DNA of 64,000 nucleotides, taken from Paracoccaceae bacterium (lineage in GTDB: Bacteria > Pseudomonadota > Alphaproteobacteria > Rhodobacterales > Rhodobacteraceae). Below, piece after piece: positions 49,715-59,111 of the stretch (within the stretch, counting starts at the first letter, position 1; each line of letters starts with the position of its first letter). The stretch spans positions 60,001 to 124,000 of the forward strand of contig JASJAU010000012.1 in NCBI GenBank assembly GCA_030066855.1, in the 5' to 3' direction. Made by a program: the position numbers and the translations under genes. The notes under the pieces were generated by a model. It was not told the origin of the DNA and ran no database searches. It saw only the letters and a list, made by a program, of their open reading frames with translations.

Positions 49715-51259
49715 ATGCGCCGCCGTGGGGGATGGGGTTTGAAGGCACTTCTGGAGATCGACGGGGTCACCAAGACCTATCCTGGGGTCGTGGCCAACAA
49801 CTCTGTGTCGTTTTCGGTCGGTGAAAACGAGGTTCACGCGCTTCTTGGCGAGAACGGCGCGGGCAAGTCGACACTGGTGAAGATGATCTACGGGCTTGTG
49901 CGGCCCGATTCCGGGGTCATGCGATTTCAGGGCGGGACCTATGCGCCGGCATCGCCTCATGAAGCGCGGCGCGCCGGCGTGGCGATGGTGTTTCAGCATT
50001 TCTCGCTTTTCGAGGCGCTGAACGTGGCTGAGAACGTGGCGCTCGGGATGGAAGAGCCCCCGCCGATGCGGACGCTCGCCGCAAGAATCGCTGAGGTTAG
50101 CGAGGAGTACGGGCTTCCGCTCGATCCCTCCCGGGTGGTGGGCGACCTCTCCGCAGGCGAGCGGCAGCGGGTCGAGATCATCCGCTGCCTTTTGCAGGAT
50201 CCGAAGCTTCTAATAATGGACGAACCGACCAGCGTGTTGACGCCACAAGAGGTGGACATCCTTTTCGAGACGTTGAGAAAGCTTCGGGAGGAGGGGACGT
50301 CGATCCTCTATATCTCTCATAAGCTTGAAGAAATACGGGCCCTCTGCGACGAGGCGACAGTGCTGCGGCTGGGCGAGGTCGTGGGCAACGTGGACCCGAA
50401 GACCGACTCGGCGCGGCAGATGGCCGAGATGATGGTCGGCGCCAGCCTCATGACGCCAAGCCGCGACAGCGGGTCCTTCGGCGAGGCCAAGCTCGAGGTT
50501 GCCGGGCTCTCGATCGCGTCCTCCAGCCCGTTTGGGACGAGCCTGCGCGACGTGTCGCTCACTGTCCGTGCGGGCGAAATCCTCGGGGTCGGCGGCGTCG
50601 CCGGTAACGGCCAGGACGAGCTTCTGGCCGCGCTTTCAGGGGAGGCTTTGAGCACGCCGGGGACGCTCAAGCTTTCCGGACAGGACGTCAGCGCGCTCGG
50701 GCCGAACGCGCGTCGGGCGCTCGGTCTGCTTGCGGCGCCGGAGGAGCGGCTTGGCCATGCCGCCGCGCCCGATATGAGCCTCGTCGAGAACGCTCTTCTG
50801 ACCGGCGGGGTCAGAAAGAAGCTGATCGCGAGCGGTTTTCTGAAATGGACCGAGGCGCGGCGGTTCGCCGACGAGGTCATCGGACAATTCGACGTCCGCA
50901 CCCCGGGCGCGGACCATGCCGCCCGCTCGCTCTCCGGGGGCAACTTGCAAAAGTTCGTCGTCGGGCGTGAGGTGTTGCAGGCGCCCGAAGTTCTCGTGGT
51001 CAATCAGCCGACCTGGGGCGTTGACGCGGCCGCTGCGGCTTCGATCCGGCAAGCGCTTCTCGATCTTGCGGCGGGCGGCGCGGCGCTGGTGGTCATCAGC
51101 CAGGATCTCGACGAGCTGATGGAGATTTCTGACAGCTTTTCGGTACTTTCCGAAGGGAGGCTCACCCAACCGAGACCGGCGGCGGGTCTCACCGTGGATG
51201 AGATCGGATTGATGATGGGCGGAGCCCACGACATGGGGGTCGCCCATGCAGCGGGGTGA
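49715..51259 (+). CDS. BMP-type ABC importer ATPase (nucleoside-like), two ATPase domains
   Basis: This 514-residue tandem ATPase drives the following permeases. Domain 1 has Walker A GENGAGKSTLVKMIYG, signature LSAGERQRVEIIR and Walker B LLIMDEPTSVLTP. Domain 2 has GGVAGNGQDELLAALSG, signature SLSGGNLQKFVVGREV and VVNQPTWGVDAA, the degenerate second Walker B known for nucleoside (YufO/NupA-like) transporters. ATG 49715 follows GAGGTGAG; a TTG at 49739 would give LKALLEIDGVTKTYPG, close to the usual start. Confidence 0.92.
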   Translation: MRRRGGWGLKALLEIDGVTKTYPGVVANNSVSFSVGENEVHALLGENGAGKSTLVKMIYGLVRPDSGVMRFQGGTYAPASPHEARRAGVAMVFQHFSLFEALNVAENVALGMEEPPPMRTLAARIAEVSEEYGLPLDPSRVVGDLSAGERQRVEIIRCLLQDPKLLIMDEPTSVLTPQEVDILFETLRKLREEGTSILYISHKLEEIRALCDEATVLRLGEVVGNVDPKTDSARQMAEMMVGASLMTPSRDSGSFGEAKLEVAGLSIASSSPFGTSLRDVSLTVRAGEILGVGGVAGNGQDELLAALSGEALSTPGTLKLSGQDVSALGPNARRALGLLAAPEERLGHAAAPDMSLVENALLTGGVRKKLIASGFLKWTEARRFADEVIGQFDVRTPGADHAARSLSGGNLQKFVVGREVLQAPEVLVVNQPTWGVDAAAAASIRQALLDLAAGGAALVVISQDLDELMEISDSFSVLSEGRLTQPRPAAGLTVDEIGLMMGGAHDMGVAHAAG

Positions 51260-51316
51260 GAACCGGCGCGGTTGCAGCTCGGCTCGCGTGCGTCCTCTCA
51301 ATGAAGGAGACGTCAG

Positions 51317-52402
51317 TTGATCCGGCTGGAACGCAGAAGCGAGCCAAACCGGCTGTTTGCAGGCATCACGCCGGTTCTGGCGGTGGTGGCGACGATGATC
51401 GCCGGCGGCGCGATGTTCGCCGCGCTCGGCGCCGATCCATTCGTGACGATCCGCACGATCTTTTGGGATCCGCTTTTTTCGGAGCAGTTCGCCTCTTATT
51501 CGCGGCCTCAGCTTCTGGTGAAGGCCGGGCCGCTTATCCTGATCGCCATCGGTCTGTCCCTGGGGTTCCGGGCCGGGGTGTGGAACATCGGGGCCGAAGG
51601 CCAGTACATCATGGGCGCGATCGCAGGAGCCGCCGTGGCGCTGGCTGCCTATCCCCTTGAAGCGGTGTGGATTTTTCCGGCCATGATCCTTGCCGGTGCG
51701 ATTGGCGGGTGGGCCTGGGCCATGATCCCGGCGATCCTCCGCACCCGGTTCAACACCAATGAGATACTGGTGTCGCTACTGCTGGTCTACGTCGCCGAGC
51801 AGGTCCTCGCCTCGGCCTCGACCAGCTGGCTGAGAAACCCCGAGGGTGCGGGTTTCCCGGGCTCGCGGAACCTCGCGCAGTATCCGTCGGCAGCCAATAA
51901 CGAGATCATTGCGGGTACGGGCATGCATTGGGGCGTGGCGGCGGCGTTCATCGCCGTGATCGCGGCCTACGTGCTTTTGAGCCGGCATATCCTCGGATTC
52001 AATATCCGTCTTGCGGGGCAGGCGCCGCGCGCCGCGCGATTCGCCGGCGTCTCCCCGAACCGGCTGGTGCTCATTTGTTTTGGCGCTTCGGGCGCGCTGG
52101 CCGGTCTCGCGGGCCTCTATGAAGTCGCCGGGCCCGCCCGCCAGATTTCTATCGATTTCAACGTGGGTTACGGCTTCACCGCGATAATCGTGGCCTTCCT
52201 TGGTCGCCTCCATCCGGTCGGCATTCTCTTCGCGGGGCTCCTAATGGGGCTGACCTATATCGGCGGAGAGCTCGCGCAGATCATGTTGGGGCTGCCAGCG
52301 GCGGCGATCCAGTCGTTCCAGGGGATGCTGTTATTTTTCCTTCTGGCGGGCGACGTTTTCACCAACTTCCGGGTCAGGTTCGGCGGGAGGGTGGCGGCAT
52401 GA
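51317..52402 (+). CDS. BMP-type ABC importer permease 1
   Basis: This 361-residue membrane permease of the BPD_transp_2 (RbsC-like) family has about ten hydrophobic segments. Landmarks are GFRAGVWNIGAEGQYIMGAI and TRFNTNEILVSLLLVYVAE, plus FAGVSPNRLVLICFGASGALAGLAG. The TTG start at 51317 is behind AAGGAGA. Its last four bases overlap the next permease (ATGA). Purine nucleosides are the usual cargo for this family, but this is not proven here. Confidence 0.9.
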   Translation: MIRLERRSEPNRLFAGITPVLAVVATMIAGGAMFAALGADPFVTIRTIFWDPLFSEQFASYSRPQLLVKAGPLILIAIGLSLGFRAGVWNIGAEGQYIMGAIAGAAVALAAYPLEAVWIFPAMILAGAIGGWAWAMIPAILRTRFNTNEILVSLLLVYVAEQVLASASTSWLRNPEGAGFPGSRNLAQYPSAANNEIIAGTGMHWGVAAAFIAVIAAYVLLSRHILGFNIRLAGQAPRAARFAGVSPNRLVLICFGASGALAGLAGLYEVAGPARQISIDFNVGYGFTAIIVAFLGRLHPVGILFAGLLMGLTYIGGELAQIMLGLPAAAIQSFQGMLLFFLLAGDVFTNFRVRFGGRVAA

Positions 52403-53334
52403 CGGACCTTGCAGCCATCAATCCGACACTTCTGGTCTTCGCCCTGATCGTCGCGTCTACGCCGATCCTTCTCGCCGCGCTTGGCGAACTTGTAGTCGAG
52501 CGGTCGGGCGTGCTTAACCTCGGGGTCGAGGGGATGATGATCGTGGGCGCGATTTGCGGTTTTGCCGCGGCCTACGAGAGTCAGAGCCCGCTTCTGGGTT
52601 TTGCAGCGGCGGCGCTGGGAGGCGCCGCGCTGTCTCTCATATTCGCCTTCCTCACGCAGTTTCTTCTGTCGAATCAGGTTGCGACGGGCCTCGCGCTGAC
52701 TCTCTTCGGTCTCGGCCTTGCGGCGATGCTTGGCCAAAACTACTCAGGCGAGGCGGTACCCGCGACCCCGCGTCTCAACCTCGGGCCGATCTCTGACATC
52801 CCCTTTGTCGGGCGGGTGGTCTTCGGGCATGACTGGGTCGTCTACTTCTCACTTTTGATGGCGGCTCTGGTTTGGGCGTTTTTCAAGTACACACGACCTG
52901 GGCTGATCCTGCGCGCCGTGGGCGAGAACCACGACGCCGCGCACGCGCTTGGCTACCCGGTTGTGGCGATCCGTGTCGCGGCGATCGCTTTCGGCGGCGC
53001 GATGGCGGGGCTTGGCGGCGCATACATCAGTCTTGTGCGGGTGCCGACCTGGACCGAGGGGATGACGGCTGGCGCCGGTTGGATCGCGCTGGCCATCGTG
53101 GTCTTCGGCGCCTGGCGTTCGGGCCGCGTTGTTCTTGGCGCCTATCTTTTCGGCGGCGTGACCATTCTTCAGCTCAACCTGCAGGCCGCAGGCGTGGCGA
53201 TGTCGCCCGAACTCTTGTCTGCGTCCCCCTACCTGATAACCATTGCCGTGCTTGTCGTCATTTCGGCCGACCGGAGCCGCGCCGCGCTTAACGCGCCCGC
53301 CGCCCTTGGCCGGACGTTCCACGCCTCATCGTGA
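52399..53334 (+). CDS. BMP-type ABC importer permease 2
   Basis: This 311-residue partner permease of the same family has ILLAALGELVVERSGVLNLG and GVEGMMIVGAICGFAAAYE, which closely resemble YufQ-type nucleoside permeases, and GLGLAAMLGQNYSGEAVPA. It overlaps the first permease by four bases and is followed 32 bases later by the binding-protein gene. Confidence 0.9.
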   Translation: MTDLAAINPTLLVFALIVASTPILLAALGELVVERSGVLNLGVEGMMIVGAICGFAAAYESQSPLLGFAAAALGGAALSLIFAFLTQFLLSNQVATGLALTLFGLGLAAMLGQNYSGEAVPATPRLNLGPISDIPFVGRVVFGHDWVVYFSLLMAALVWAFFKYTRPGLILRAVGENHDAAHALGYPVVAIRVAAIAFGGAMAGLGGAYISLVRVPTWTEGMTAGAGWIALAIVVFGAWRSGRVVLGAYLFGGVTILQLNLQAAGVAMSPELLSASPYLITIAVLVVISADRSRAALNAPAALGRTFHASS

Positions 53335-53366
53335 GGCGAAATAACAACCACCAACGGGGAGAGAAT

Positions 53367-54446
53367 ATGAAACTGAAATCGATGATTGCCGGCGCGATGA
53401 TCGCGGCGGTTGCGGGCTTCTCCGCCTATGCGGACGGGCACGAGCCGACCAAGGTCGCCTTTGTTTATGTCGGCCCGAAGGATGACGGCGGCTGGTCGCA
53501 GCAGCATCACGCCATGGCGACAGAAATGGCCGAGCATTTCGGCGACGCGGTCGAGTTTTCCTATCTTGACGCCGTTCCGGAAGCGGAATCCGAGCGGGTG
53601 TTCACCCAGCTCGCTCTGGCCGGCAACGATATCATTTTCGGAACGTCCTTCGGCTACATGGACCCGATGCTGGCGGCAGCCGCGCGGTTTCCTGACGTGA
53701 AGTTCGAGCACGCCACGGGTTACAAGACGTCCGATAACATGTCGAACTACGGCGCGCGTTTCTATGAGGGCCGGGCGATCATGGGGCACATCGCCGGCCG
53801 CATGACCGAGACCAACAAGATCGGCTACATCGCCTCCTTCCCGGTCCCGGAAGTGCTGCGCGGCATGTCGTCGGCTTACGTCCACGCGAAGAAGGCCAAC
53901 CCGGATGTCGAGATGACCGTGGTCTGGCTGAACACTTGGTTCGACCCGCCGAAAGAGGCCGACGCGACCCAGGCCATGATCGACCAGGGTATCGACGTGG
54001 TTCTGGCGCATACAGACTCGATCGCGCCTTTGCAGACCATTCAGGCTTCGGGCCAGCGGGTGTTCGGCTTTGGCCAGGCGGCGGACATGATCCAGTTCGC
54101 TCCGGCCCCCCGGCTGTCGTCGATCATCGACAACTGGGCGCCATACTACATCGCGCGCGTTCAGGCAGTGAAAGACGGGACCTGGGAAAGCGCTGCAACC
54201 TGGCACGGCATCGAAGAAGAGATGGTCGGCATCGGCGCCTTCTCGGAGGCGCTGCCGGAAGACGTCCGCGCGGAGGCCCAGGCGCTGATGGAAAGCATCG
54301 TGTCGGGCGAATACCACCCGTTCACGGGGCCGCTGAACAAGCAGGACGGCTCGGCATGGCTGGCCGACGGTGAGGTGGCCAACGTCGGCGACTTGCTTGG
54401 CATGGGCTTTGTCGTCGAAGGACTCGATGTCGAGATACCAAATTAA
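53367..54446 (+). CDS. BMP-family substrate-binding protein
   Basis: This is a 359-residue periplasmic binding protein of the basic-membrane-protein (Bmp/PnrA) type, with a signal peptide KSMIAGAMIAAVAGFSAYA (about residues 4-22) and a mature start DGHEPTKVAFVYVGPKDDGG. Further landmarks are GNDIIFGTSFGYMDPM and EHATGYKTSDNMSNYGARFY. This family binds purine nucleosides in several bacteria. ATG 53367 follows GGGGAGAGAAT. A hairpin after the stop probably ends the operon. Confidence 0.92.
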   Translation: MKLKSMIAGAMIAAVAGFSAYADGHEPTKVAFVYVGPKDDGGWSQQHHAMATEMAEHFGDAVEFSYLDAVPEAESERVFTQLALAGNDIIFGTSFGYMDPMLAAAARFPDVKFEHATGYKTSDNMSNYGARFYEGRAIMGHIAGRMTETNKIGYIASFPVPEVLRGMSSAYVHAKKANPDVEMTVVWLNTWFDPPKEADATQAMIDQGIDVVLAHTDSIAPLQTIQASGQRVFGFGQAADMIQFAPAPRLSSIIDNWAPYYIARVQAVKDGTWESAATWHGIEEEMVGIGAFSEALPEDVRAEAQALMESIVSGEYHPFTGPLNKQDGSAWLADGEVANVGDLLGMGFVVEGLDVEIPN

Positions 54447-54454
54447 TGGTTGAC

Positions 54455-54478
54455 GGGGCCGCGCTCCGTCGCGGCCCC
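54455..54478 (+). terminator. Hairpin after the BMP operon
   Basis: GGGGCCGCG (54455-54463) pairs with CGCGGCCCC (54470-54478) nine bases after the binding-protein stop. It is followed by ATT only, so it may be a weak terminator or mRNA-end stabiliser. Confidence 0.65.
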
Positions 54479-54986
54479 ATTCCGAGAGTTTCGCGGAGCC
54501 TTCACAGGCGCGCGCGCCCCTGAGAAATCTTTCCAGCTCCCAAAGGCGCCCGAAGCTCGCGCTCATGCGCGGGTCATTCGGCCTCGCCGAGGCGCTCGTT
54601 GCTCAACTTTCGCATCTCGGTCACGCGCCGCTCGCGCAGCAGACCGAGCGCCTTGAGGCATACGACTTCTTCCCGGATACTACGGAGCCCGGCGAGAAGG
54701 AGCTCGAGGTGATCATCTACCTCGCCGAGGTGCTTCAGCGCGAGGACATCGACATCACTTAAAGCGCGCAGGGAGCAGTCGACGCCAGCTTTCACGCACG
54801 GGCGCATTTTTCACGACCCTGAGGATTCCGGCATATCCGAGAACGCCGTGCATCATTTCCATGGGCTGGTGCAGGAGGCTTATGCTAATGCGAGTGCATG
54901 ATATGGCGCCACTTCAAGCCCATGCACTACCAGCCTCCGCCGGGGCCCTGAAGCGCTGACACCTTAACGCCCTTCAGGAGACCCCG
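54479..54986. other. Intergenic region between BMP operon and betC
   Basis: About 500 bases with only weak small frames (plus 54565-54762, minus 54807-54574), neither with a recognised family. It probably contains the betC promoter; GGAGACCCC just before 54987 is its ribosome-binding site. I saw no tRNA, repeat or clear operator. Confidence 0.4.
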
Positions 54987-56528
54987 ATGACCCGACCCAA
55001 TATCGTCGTGCTGATGGCCGACCAACTCGCGCCGCACTTCACCGGCGCGTACGGCCACAAGATCGCCAAGACGCCCCATATCGACGCGCTGGCGGCGCGC
55101 GGCATGCGATTCGACGCGGCCTATTGCAACTCGCCCCTCTGCGCCCCCTCGCGTTTCGCCTTCATGTCCGGGCAGCTGATCAGCCGGATCGCGGCCTATG
55201 ACAACGCCAGCGAGTTCCGCGCCAGTGTTCCGACCTTCGCGCATTATCTGAAGGCGCTGGGCTATCGGACCTGCCTTTCCGGCAAGATGCATTTTGTCGG
55301 CCCGGACCAGAAGCACGGGTTTCAGGACCGGGTGACGACCGACATCTACCCATCCGATTTCGCCTGGACCCCGGATTGGGAGGCGCCGGACGAGCGTATC
55401 GACAAGTGGTACCACAACATGGCTACAGTGAAGGAAAGCGGCGTCGCGGTGGCCACCTTCCAGACCGATTATGATGACGAGGTCGAATTCGCCGCCCGCC
55501 GCTGGCTGATCGATAGGGGGCGGGATCGCGCCGCCGGGGATGACAGCCCATTCTGCCTGGTGGCGAGTTTCATCCATCCGCACGACCCCTATGTCGCCAA
55601 GCCCGAGTTTTGGGAGCTTTACGACGACTCCGAGATCGACATGCCCGAGGCGCTGCCGTTTGAGGCGCATGACCCATTCTCCCGCCGGGTGATGGATGGG
55701 ATCGAGGCGTCGACGGTGCAGCTTTCCGAGGCGGAGGTCCGCCGGGCGCGGCGCGCCTACCTCGCCAATGTCAGCTATTTCGACAGCAAGGTCGGCGCGC
55801 TTTTGAAGGCGTTGGAAGACATTGGGGAACTGGAGAACACCGTTGTCATCGTGACCGCTGACCATGGCGACATGCTGGGCGAGCGGGGGCTTTGGTACAA
55901 GATGAACTTCTTCGAGCACTCGGCGCGCGTTCCCTTGGTTTTTGCGGGTCCGGGCGTGGCGCGGGGGACCGCGCGGAACGCGTGTTCGCTGGTGGACCTC
56001 ATGCCAACCTTTCTCGAGCTCGCAGGCGGCAGCCCCGACCTGCTGGGAGAGCCGATCGACGGGCGTTCGCTGATGCCTTTGGCGCAGGGAGAGGCCGATC
56101 CGGCAGACGAGGCAATCGGCGAGTACTGCGCCGAGATGACGCCGTGGCCGGTCTTTATGATCCGCCGGGGCTCGTTGAAGTACATCCATTGCGACGCGGA
56201 TCCGCCGCAGCTCTATGATCTGTCGAGGGATCCGATGGAGCGCGAGAACCGAGCCGAAGACGCGGATTATGCCGAAACCGCGCATTCCTTTGCGGAGGAG
56301 GTCGCGGCCCGCTGGGACAGCGAGACCCTGCGCCTCGACGTGATCCGCACGCAGAAATCGCGCCGCGCCCTCCATGCCGCGATGGAGGCGGGGGCGGGCG
56401 AGGCCTGGGATTACAACCCGCCGCGCGACGCAAGCGAGGAGTATGTGCGTAACCACATGGACTGGACCGTGGCGGCGGAGCGCTATCGATTCCCGCCGCA
56501 GAAGGAGGACCCGGATGGGCGGTCTTGA
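54987..56528 (+). CDS. betC: Choline-sulfatase
   Basis: This 513-residue type I sulfatase hydrolyses choline-O-sulfate to choline and sulfate, the first step from this osmolyte to glycine betaine. The formylglycine motif is NSPLCAPSR with Cys52, followed by FAFMSGQLIS. Metal and substrate segments are NIVVLMADQLAPHF and SGKMHFVGPDQKHGF, then TADHGDMLGERGLWYKMNF. The C-terminal extension (VRNHMDWTVAAERYRFPP) is characteristic of choline-sulfatases. No betA, betB or betI is adjacent. Its 3' end overlaps the start of a broken SDR gene. Confidence 0.93.
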   Translation: MTRPNIVVLMADQLAPHFTGAYGHKIAKTPHIDALAARGMRFDAAYCNSPLCAPSRFAFMSGQLISRIAAYDNASEFRASVPTFAHYLKALGYRTCLSGKMHFVGPDQKHGFQDRVTTDIYPSDFAWTPDWEAPDERIDKWYHNMATVKESGVAVATFQTDYDDEVEFAARRWLIDRGRDRAAGDDSPFCLVASFIHPHDPYVAKPEFWELYDDSEIDMPEALPFEAHDPFSRRVMDGIEASTVQLSEAEVRRARRAYLANVSYFDSKVGALLKALEDIGELENTVVIVTADHGDMLGERGLWYKMNFFEHSARVPLVFAGPGVARGTARNACSLVDLMPTFLELAGGSPDLLGEPIDGRSLMPLAQGEADPADEAIGEYCAEMTPWPVFMIRRGSLKYIHCDADPPQLYDLSRDPMERENRAEDADYAETAHSFAEEVAARWDSETLRLDVIRTQKSRRALHAAMEAGAGEAWDYNPPRDASEEYVRNHMDWTVAAERYRFPPQKEDPDGRS

Positions 56529-56860
56529 GGGCAAGGTCGCCCTCGTCACTGGCGGGCAAGGCGGCATCGGACGCGCCAACGTCGCATAGTTCCTGCGCGA
56601 GGAGGCCGAAGTCTACGCCGCCGATCTGGCCAAGGGCGGATCGCTGCCGGACGCGGCCAGCGCCTCGATCTTCGATTTCGCCAGCTAGGACTGGTTCACC
56701 GCCGATCCGGGCCTCACGGCCTATTGTGCGAAGAAGGGGCGGCGCGCGCGCTGACACGCGCCACGGCGCGCGACCACGGGCCCGATGGCATCCGCGACAA
56801 CGCGATCTGCCCGGGCGATATCGACACGCCAATGCCGCGGGGTTTTTTGGCGGGGGATCC
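56515..56860 (+). pseudogene. SDR-family oxidoreductase, multiply broken
   Basis: The frame starts LEGKVALVTGGQGGIGRANVA, the NAD-binding TGxxxGIG of short-chain dehydrogenases, and overlaps the end of betC. It is interrupted by TAG at 56587 and TAG at 56686, has lost the central portion with the usual catalytic Ser, and continues as TADPGLTAYCAKKG (the YxxxK region) before TGA at 56752. In another frame the sequence goes on as RALTRATARDHGPDGIRDN and CPGDIDTPM, so a frameshift near 56735 is needed. The end is uncertain. It is clearly a decaying gene. Confidence 0.8.
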
Positions 56861-57016
56861 GGGACGAGACGCGCTGCAAGGGTCCGGCGGATCTCTCCGC
56901 CGAGCGGGACGCCATGATCGTCGCAATGCAGAAAGCGCTTCGGGGATCGCGCGCGCCCTGGCACCGGGCGGCGCGGGAGCCCGGGGCGGACGTCAATCCG
57001 CCCCGGAAGTTGTTGA

Positions 57017-58597
57017 CTACGCGAAGGACCAGCGCTCGAACCAGCGATGTCCGTCTTTGTCCCAGTGAGACGAGAAGGTATCGCCGCCGGTGTCGATATC
57101 GCCGGTGGTCGCAAAGACATAGTTGGCGAACATCGGGATGATCGCGCCGCCGTCCTGATTCAGGATGAGCTGCATTTCGTAGTACATCTCACGCCGCTTG
57201 TCTTCGTCGAGCTCGGCCCGCGCCGCCAGCAGCAACTCGTTGAACCGCGCGTTGTCCCAGAATGTGTCGTTCCATGCTGCGCCGGCCGCATAAGCGGTTG
57301 TGAACATCGCGTCCTCAACCGGGCGTCCGCCCCAATAAACCGCGCTGAACGGATGCTGCATCCAGACATCAGCCCAGTAGCCGTCATTGGGAACGCGCTT
57401 GACCTGAAGGTCGATATTCGCCGCCGCGGCCGAGTTCTGGAACAGGACACCGGCATCGACCGCACCGCCAAAAGCGGCGTCGGCTGCGGCGAGTTCCACT
57501 TTCAGGCTGTCGAGGCCAGCCTCTTTCAGGTGGAACTTGGCCTTGTCGGGATCGTACTCGGTCTGCGCCATTTCGTCGTTGTAGAAACGCTGACCGCGAC
57601 CGATTGGATGGTCGTTCCCGATAGAGCCGAAACCGAACAGGATCTTGTCCACGAGTTCCTGCCGATTGATGGCGTACTTCAGTGCGAGACGCACATTGAC
57701 GTCAGTGAACGGCTCTTTGTTGACCGACATCGCGAACGTGTAGTGCTGGTTCCCCGCGACGGAATGGATTTTGACATTGGGGTTGCGGCCAAGAAGCGCA
57801 ACGGTCTTGAGATCGATCCGGTCGATCATGTGAACATCGCCCGAAACCAGCGCGGTCGTCCGCGCGTTGGGGTCCACGACAGACAGAACTTCGATCTCAT
57901 CGAAGAAGCCGCGTTCGCTGTCCCAGTCGTTTTCGTTCTTGACCAGCGCAACCCGCACGCCCGGCACGAATTCAGTAATCTTGTACGGACCGCACCCGTC
58001 GGCTGACTGCCAGTCGATTCCTCGGTCATCGCCTTCCGGCATGATCGCAAGGTGGTAGTCGGTGAAGGTGAAGGGGAAGTCTGCGCTGCCTGAGGCGAGC
58101 TTGAAAACGACCGTGTCACCTTCAACCGTGATTTCTTCGATAGGATCGACGAGCGGTTTGGCGGCCGACGTCGAGTCCTCACCCCGGTGGAAGTTGATCG
58201 AGGCAGCAACGGCTTCAGGCGTTACCGGTTTGCCGGAGTGGAACGTGACCCCGGACCGGATCTTGAAGCGCCACTCGGCAGCACCGGGCGCGGCTTCCCA
58301 GCTTTCGGCGATCTGCGGTTCGATCGATCCATCGCGACGCACGCCGGTCAGATAGCCGCTATATCCATAACCGAGACCATTGACGAAGTCGTTCTCCCAT
58401 GTGCCCGGGTTCAGCGTGTCCGATGTGGAGCCGTGTCCTATCGCGACGCGGATGCTGCCGCCACGCGTTTGCGCGCGGGCCGCGCCCGGCGTCAGCGAGG
58501 TCGCCAGGCCCGCGGTGACCCCGGCGGCTGCGGTGGTCTTGAGGAAAGAGCGGCGGTTAAGCCCCTGACTTCCGGTCTTGAAGTTGGATTTGGTCAT
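57017..58597 (-). CDS. ABC transporter substrate-binding protein, family 5 (peptide/opine type), Tat-exported
   Basis: This is a 526-residue SBP_bac_5 protein with a twin-arginine signal (GLNRRSFLKTTAAAGVTAGL) that predicts folded export to the periplasm. The mature part shows RVAIGHGSTSDTLNPGTWEN, ESWEAAPGAAEWRFKIRSGV and TFHSGKPVTPEAVAASINFH, typical of dipeptide or nickel-type binders. No permease or ATPase gene is adjacent in the window, so it is an orphan. The cargo is unknown; its place between betaine-related genes suggests a quaternary amine or peptide. Confidence 0.88.
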   Translation of the reverse strand: MTKSNFKTGSQGLNRRSFLKTTAAAGVTAGLATSLTPGAARAQTRGGSIRVAIGHGSTSDTLNPGTWENDFVNGLGYGYSGYLTGVRRDGSIEPQIAESWEAAPGAAEWRFKIRSGVTFHSGKPVTPEAVAASINFHRGEDSTSAAKPLVDPIEEITVEGDTVVFKLASGSADFPFTFTDYHLAIMPEGDDRGIDWQSADGCGPYKITEFVPGVRVALVKNENDWDSERGFFDEIEVLSVVDPNARTTALVSGDVHMIDRIDLKTVALLGRNPNVKIHSVAGNQHYTFAMSVNKEPFTDVNVRLALKYAINRQELVDKILFGFGSIGNDHPIGRGQRFYNDEMAQTEYDPDKAKFHLKEAGLDSLKVELAAADAAFGGAVDAGVLFQNSAAAANIDLQVKRVPNDGYWADVWMQHPFSAVYWGGRPVEDAMFTTAYAAGAAWNDTFWDNARFNELLLAARAELDEDKRREMYYEMQLILNQDGGAIIPMFANYVFATTGDIDTGGDTFSSHWDKDGHRWFERWSFA

Positions 58598-59111
58598 TCT
58601 GGTCTCCCTGGACTTTTTCAGTTTTTTTGCATTCGCCAGTTGGGCGGAAGGCATGTCGCGGCTGGAACCGCACTCCGTCGATTTACGGGCTCGAACGCTC
58701 TCACTCGATCGCGATTTCACCCTGTGTCTCCGCACTTTGGATTTAGTCCACGTGCGGCGCCGTTTTTCAAGTGTTTGAAGGAGATTATGACATTGAGTTA
58801 TGAATGCGGGTGGCGGTCAGAGACCTGGGATTTCCGATGCGGGACCAGGGAGAGCCGCTGCGCCAGTTTGCTGCGAGGGCACAACACGCGCTTAGCACTC
58901 GTTTCGGGATCTTACGCGCTGACGCAAGGCGGATGGAATTTCCCGCTAAATTTCAGGAGATTGATCCCGGTTCTTTCCTTTCATGTCGACGCTTCGCGGG
59001 GCCGAACGCCCGTCGGCATAATGGTGTCGCCGGAGGCTGTAGACTTCATGCTTGACCCAGTTTCGAAGAATTAGAAACTCTGGTTCAATACTATGCAAGG
59101 GGCGGCAAGCG
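58598..59111. other. Divergent region between binding protein and LysR gene
   Basis: About 510 bases without a supported gene; the plus-strand frames here are shadows or weak. At 59061-59079 a motif that recurs before mttB is present. The promoters of both neighbours must lie here. Confidence 0.5.
59061..59079. promoter_or_regulatory. Candidate LysR-regulon motif upstream of the LysR gene
   Basis: Read on the minus strand the site is AGTTTCTAATTCTTCGAAA. It matches 15 of 18 positions with AGTTTCGAATAATTCGAA found between mttB and the divergent oxidoreductase gene. It lies about 35 bases before the LysR ATG, fitting autoregulation. Confidence 0.55.

Noticed and set aside
54565..54807. Small ORFs on both strands upstream of betC
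   Set aside because: Both frames look equally possible, neither has a known family or a strong ribosome-binding site, so neither is listed as a gene.
54927..56579. 550-residue minus-strand frame over betC
   Set aside because: Antisense shadow; the plus strand has the complete sulfatase motifs.
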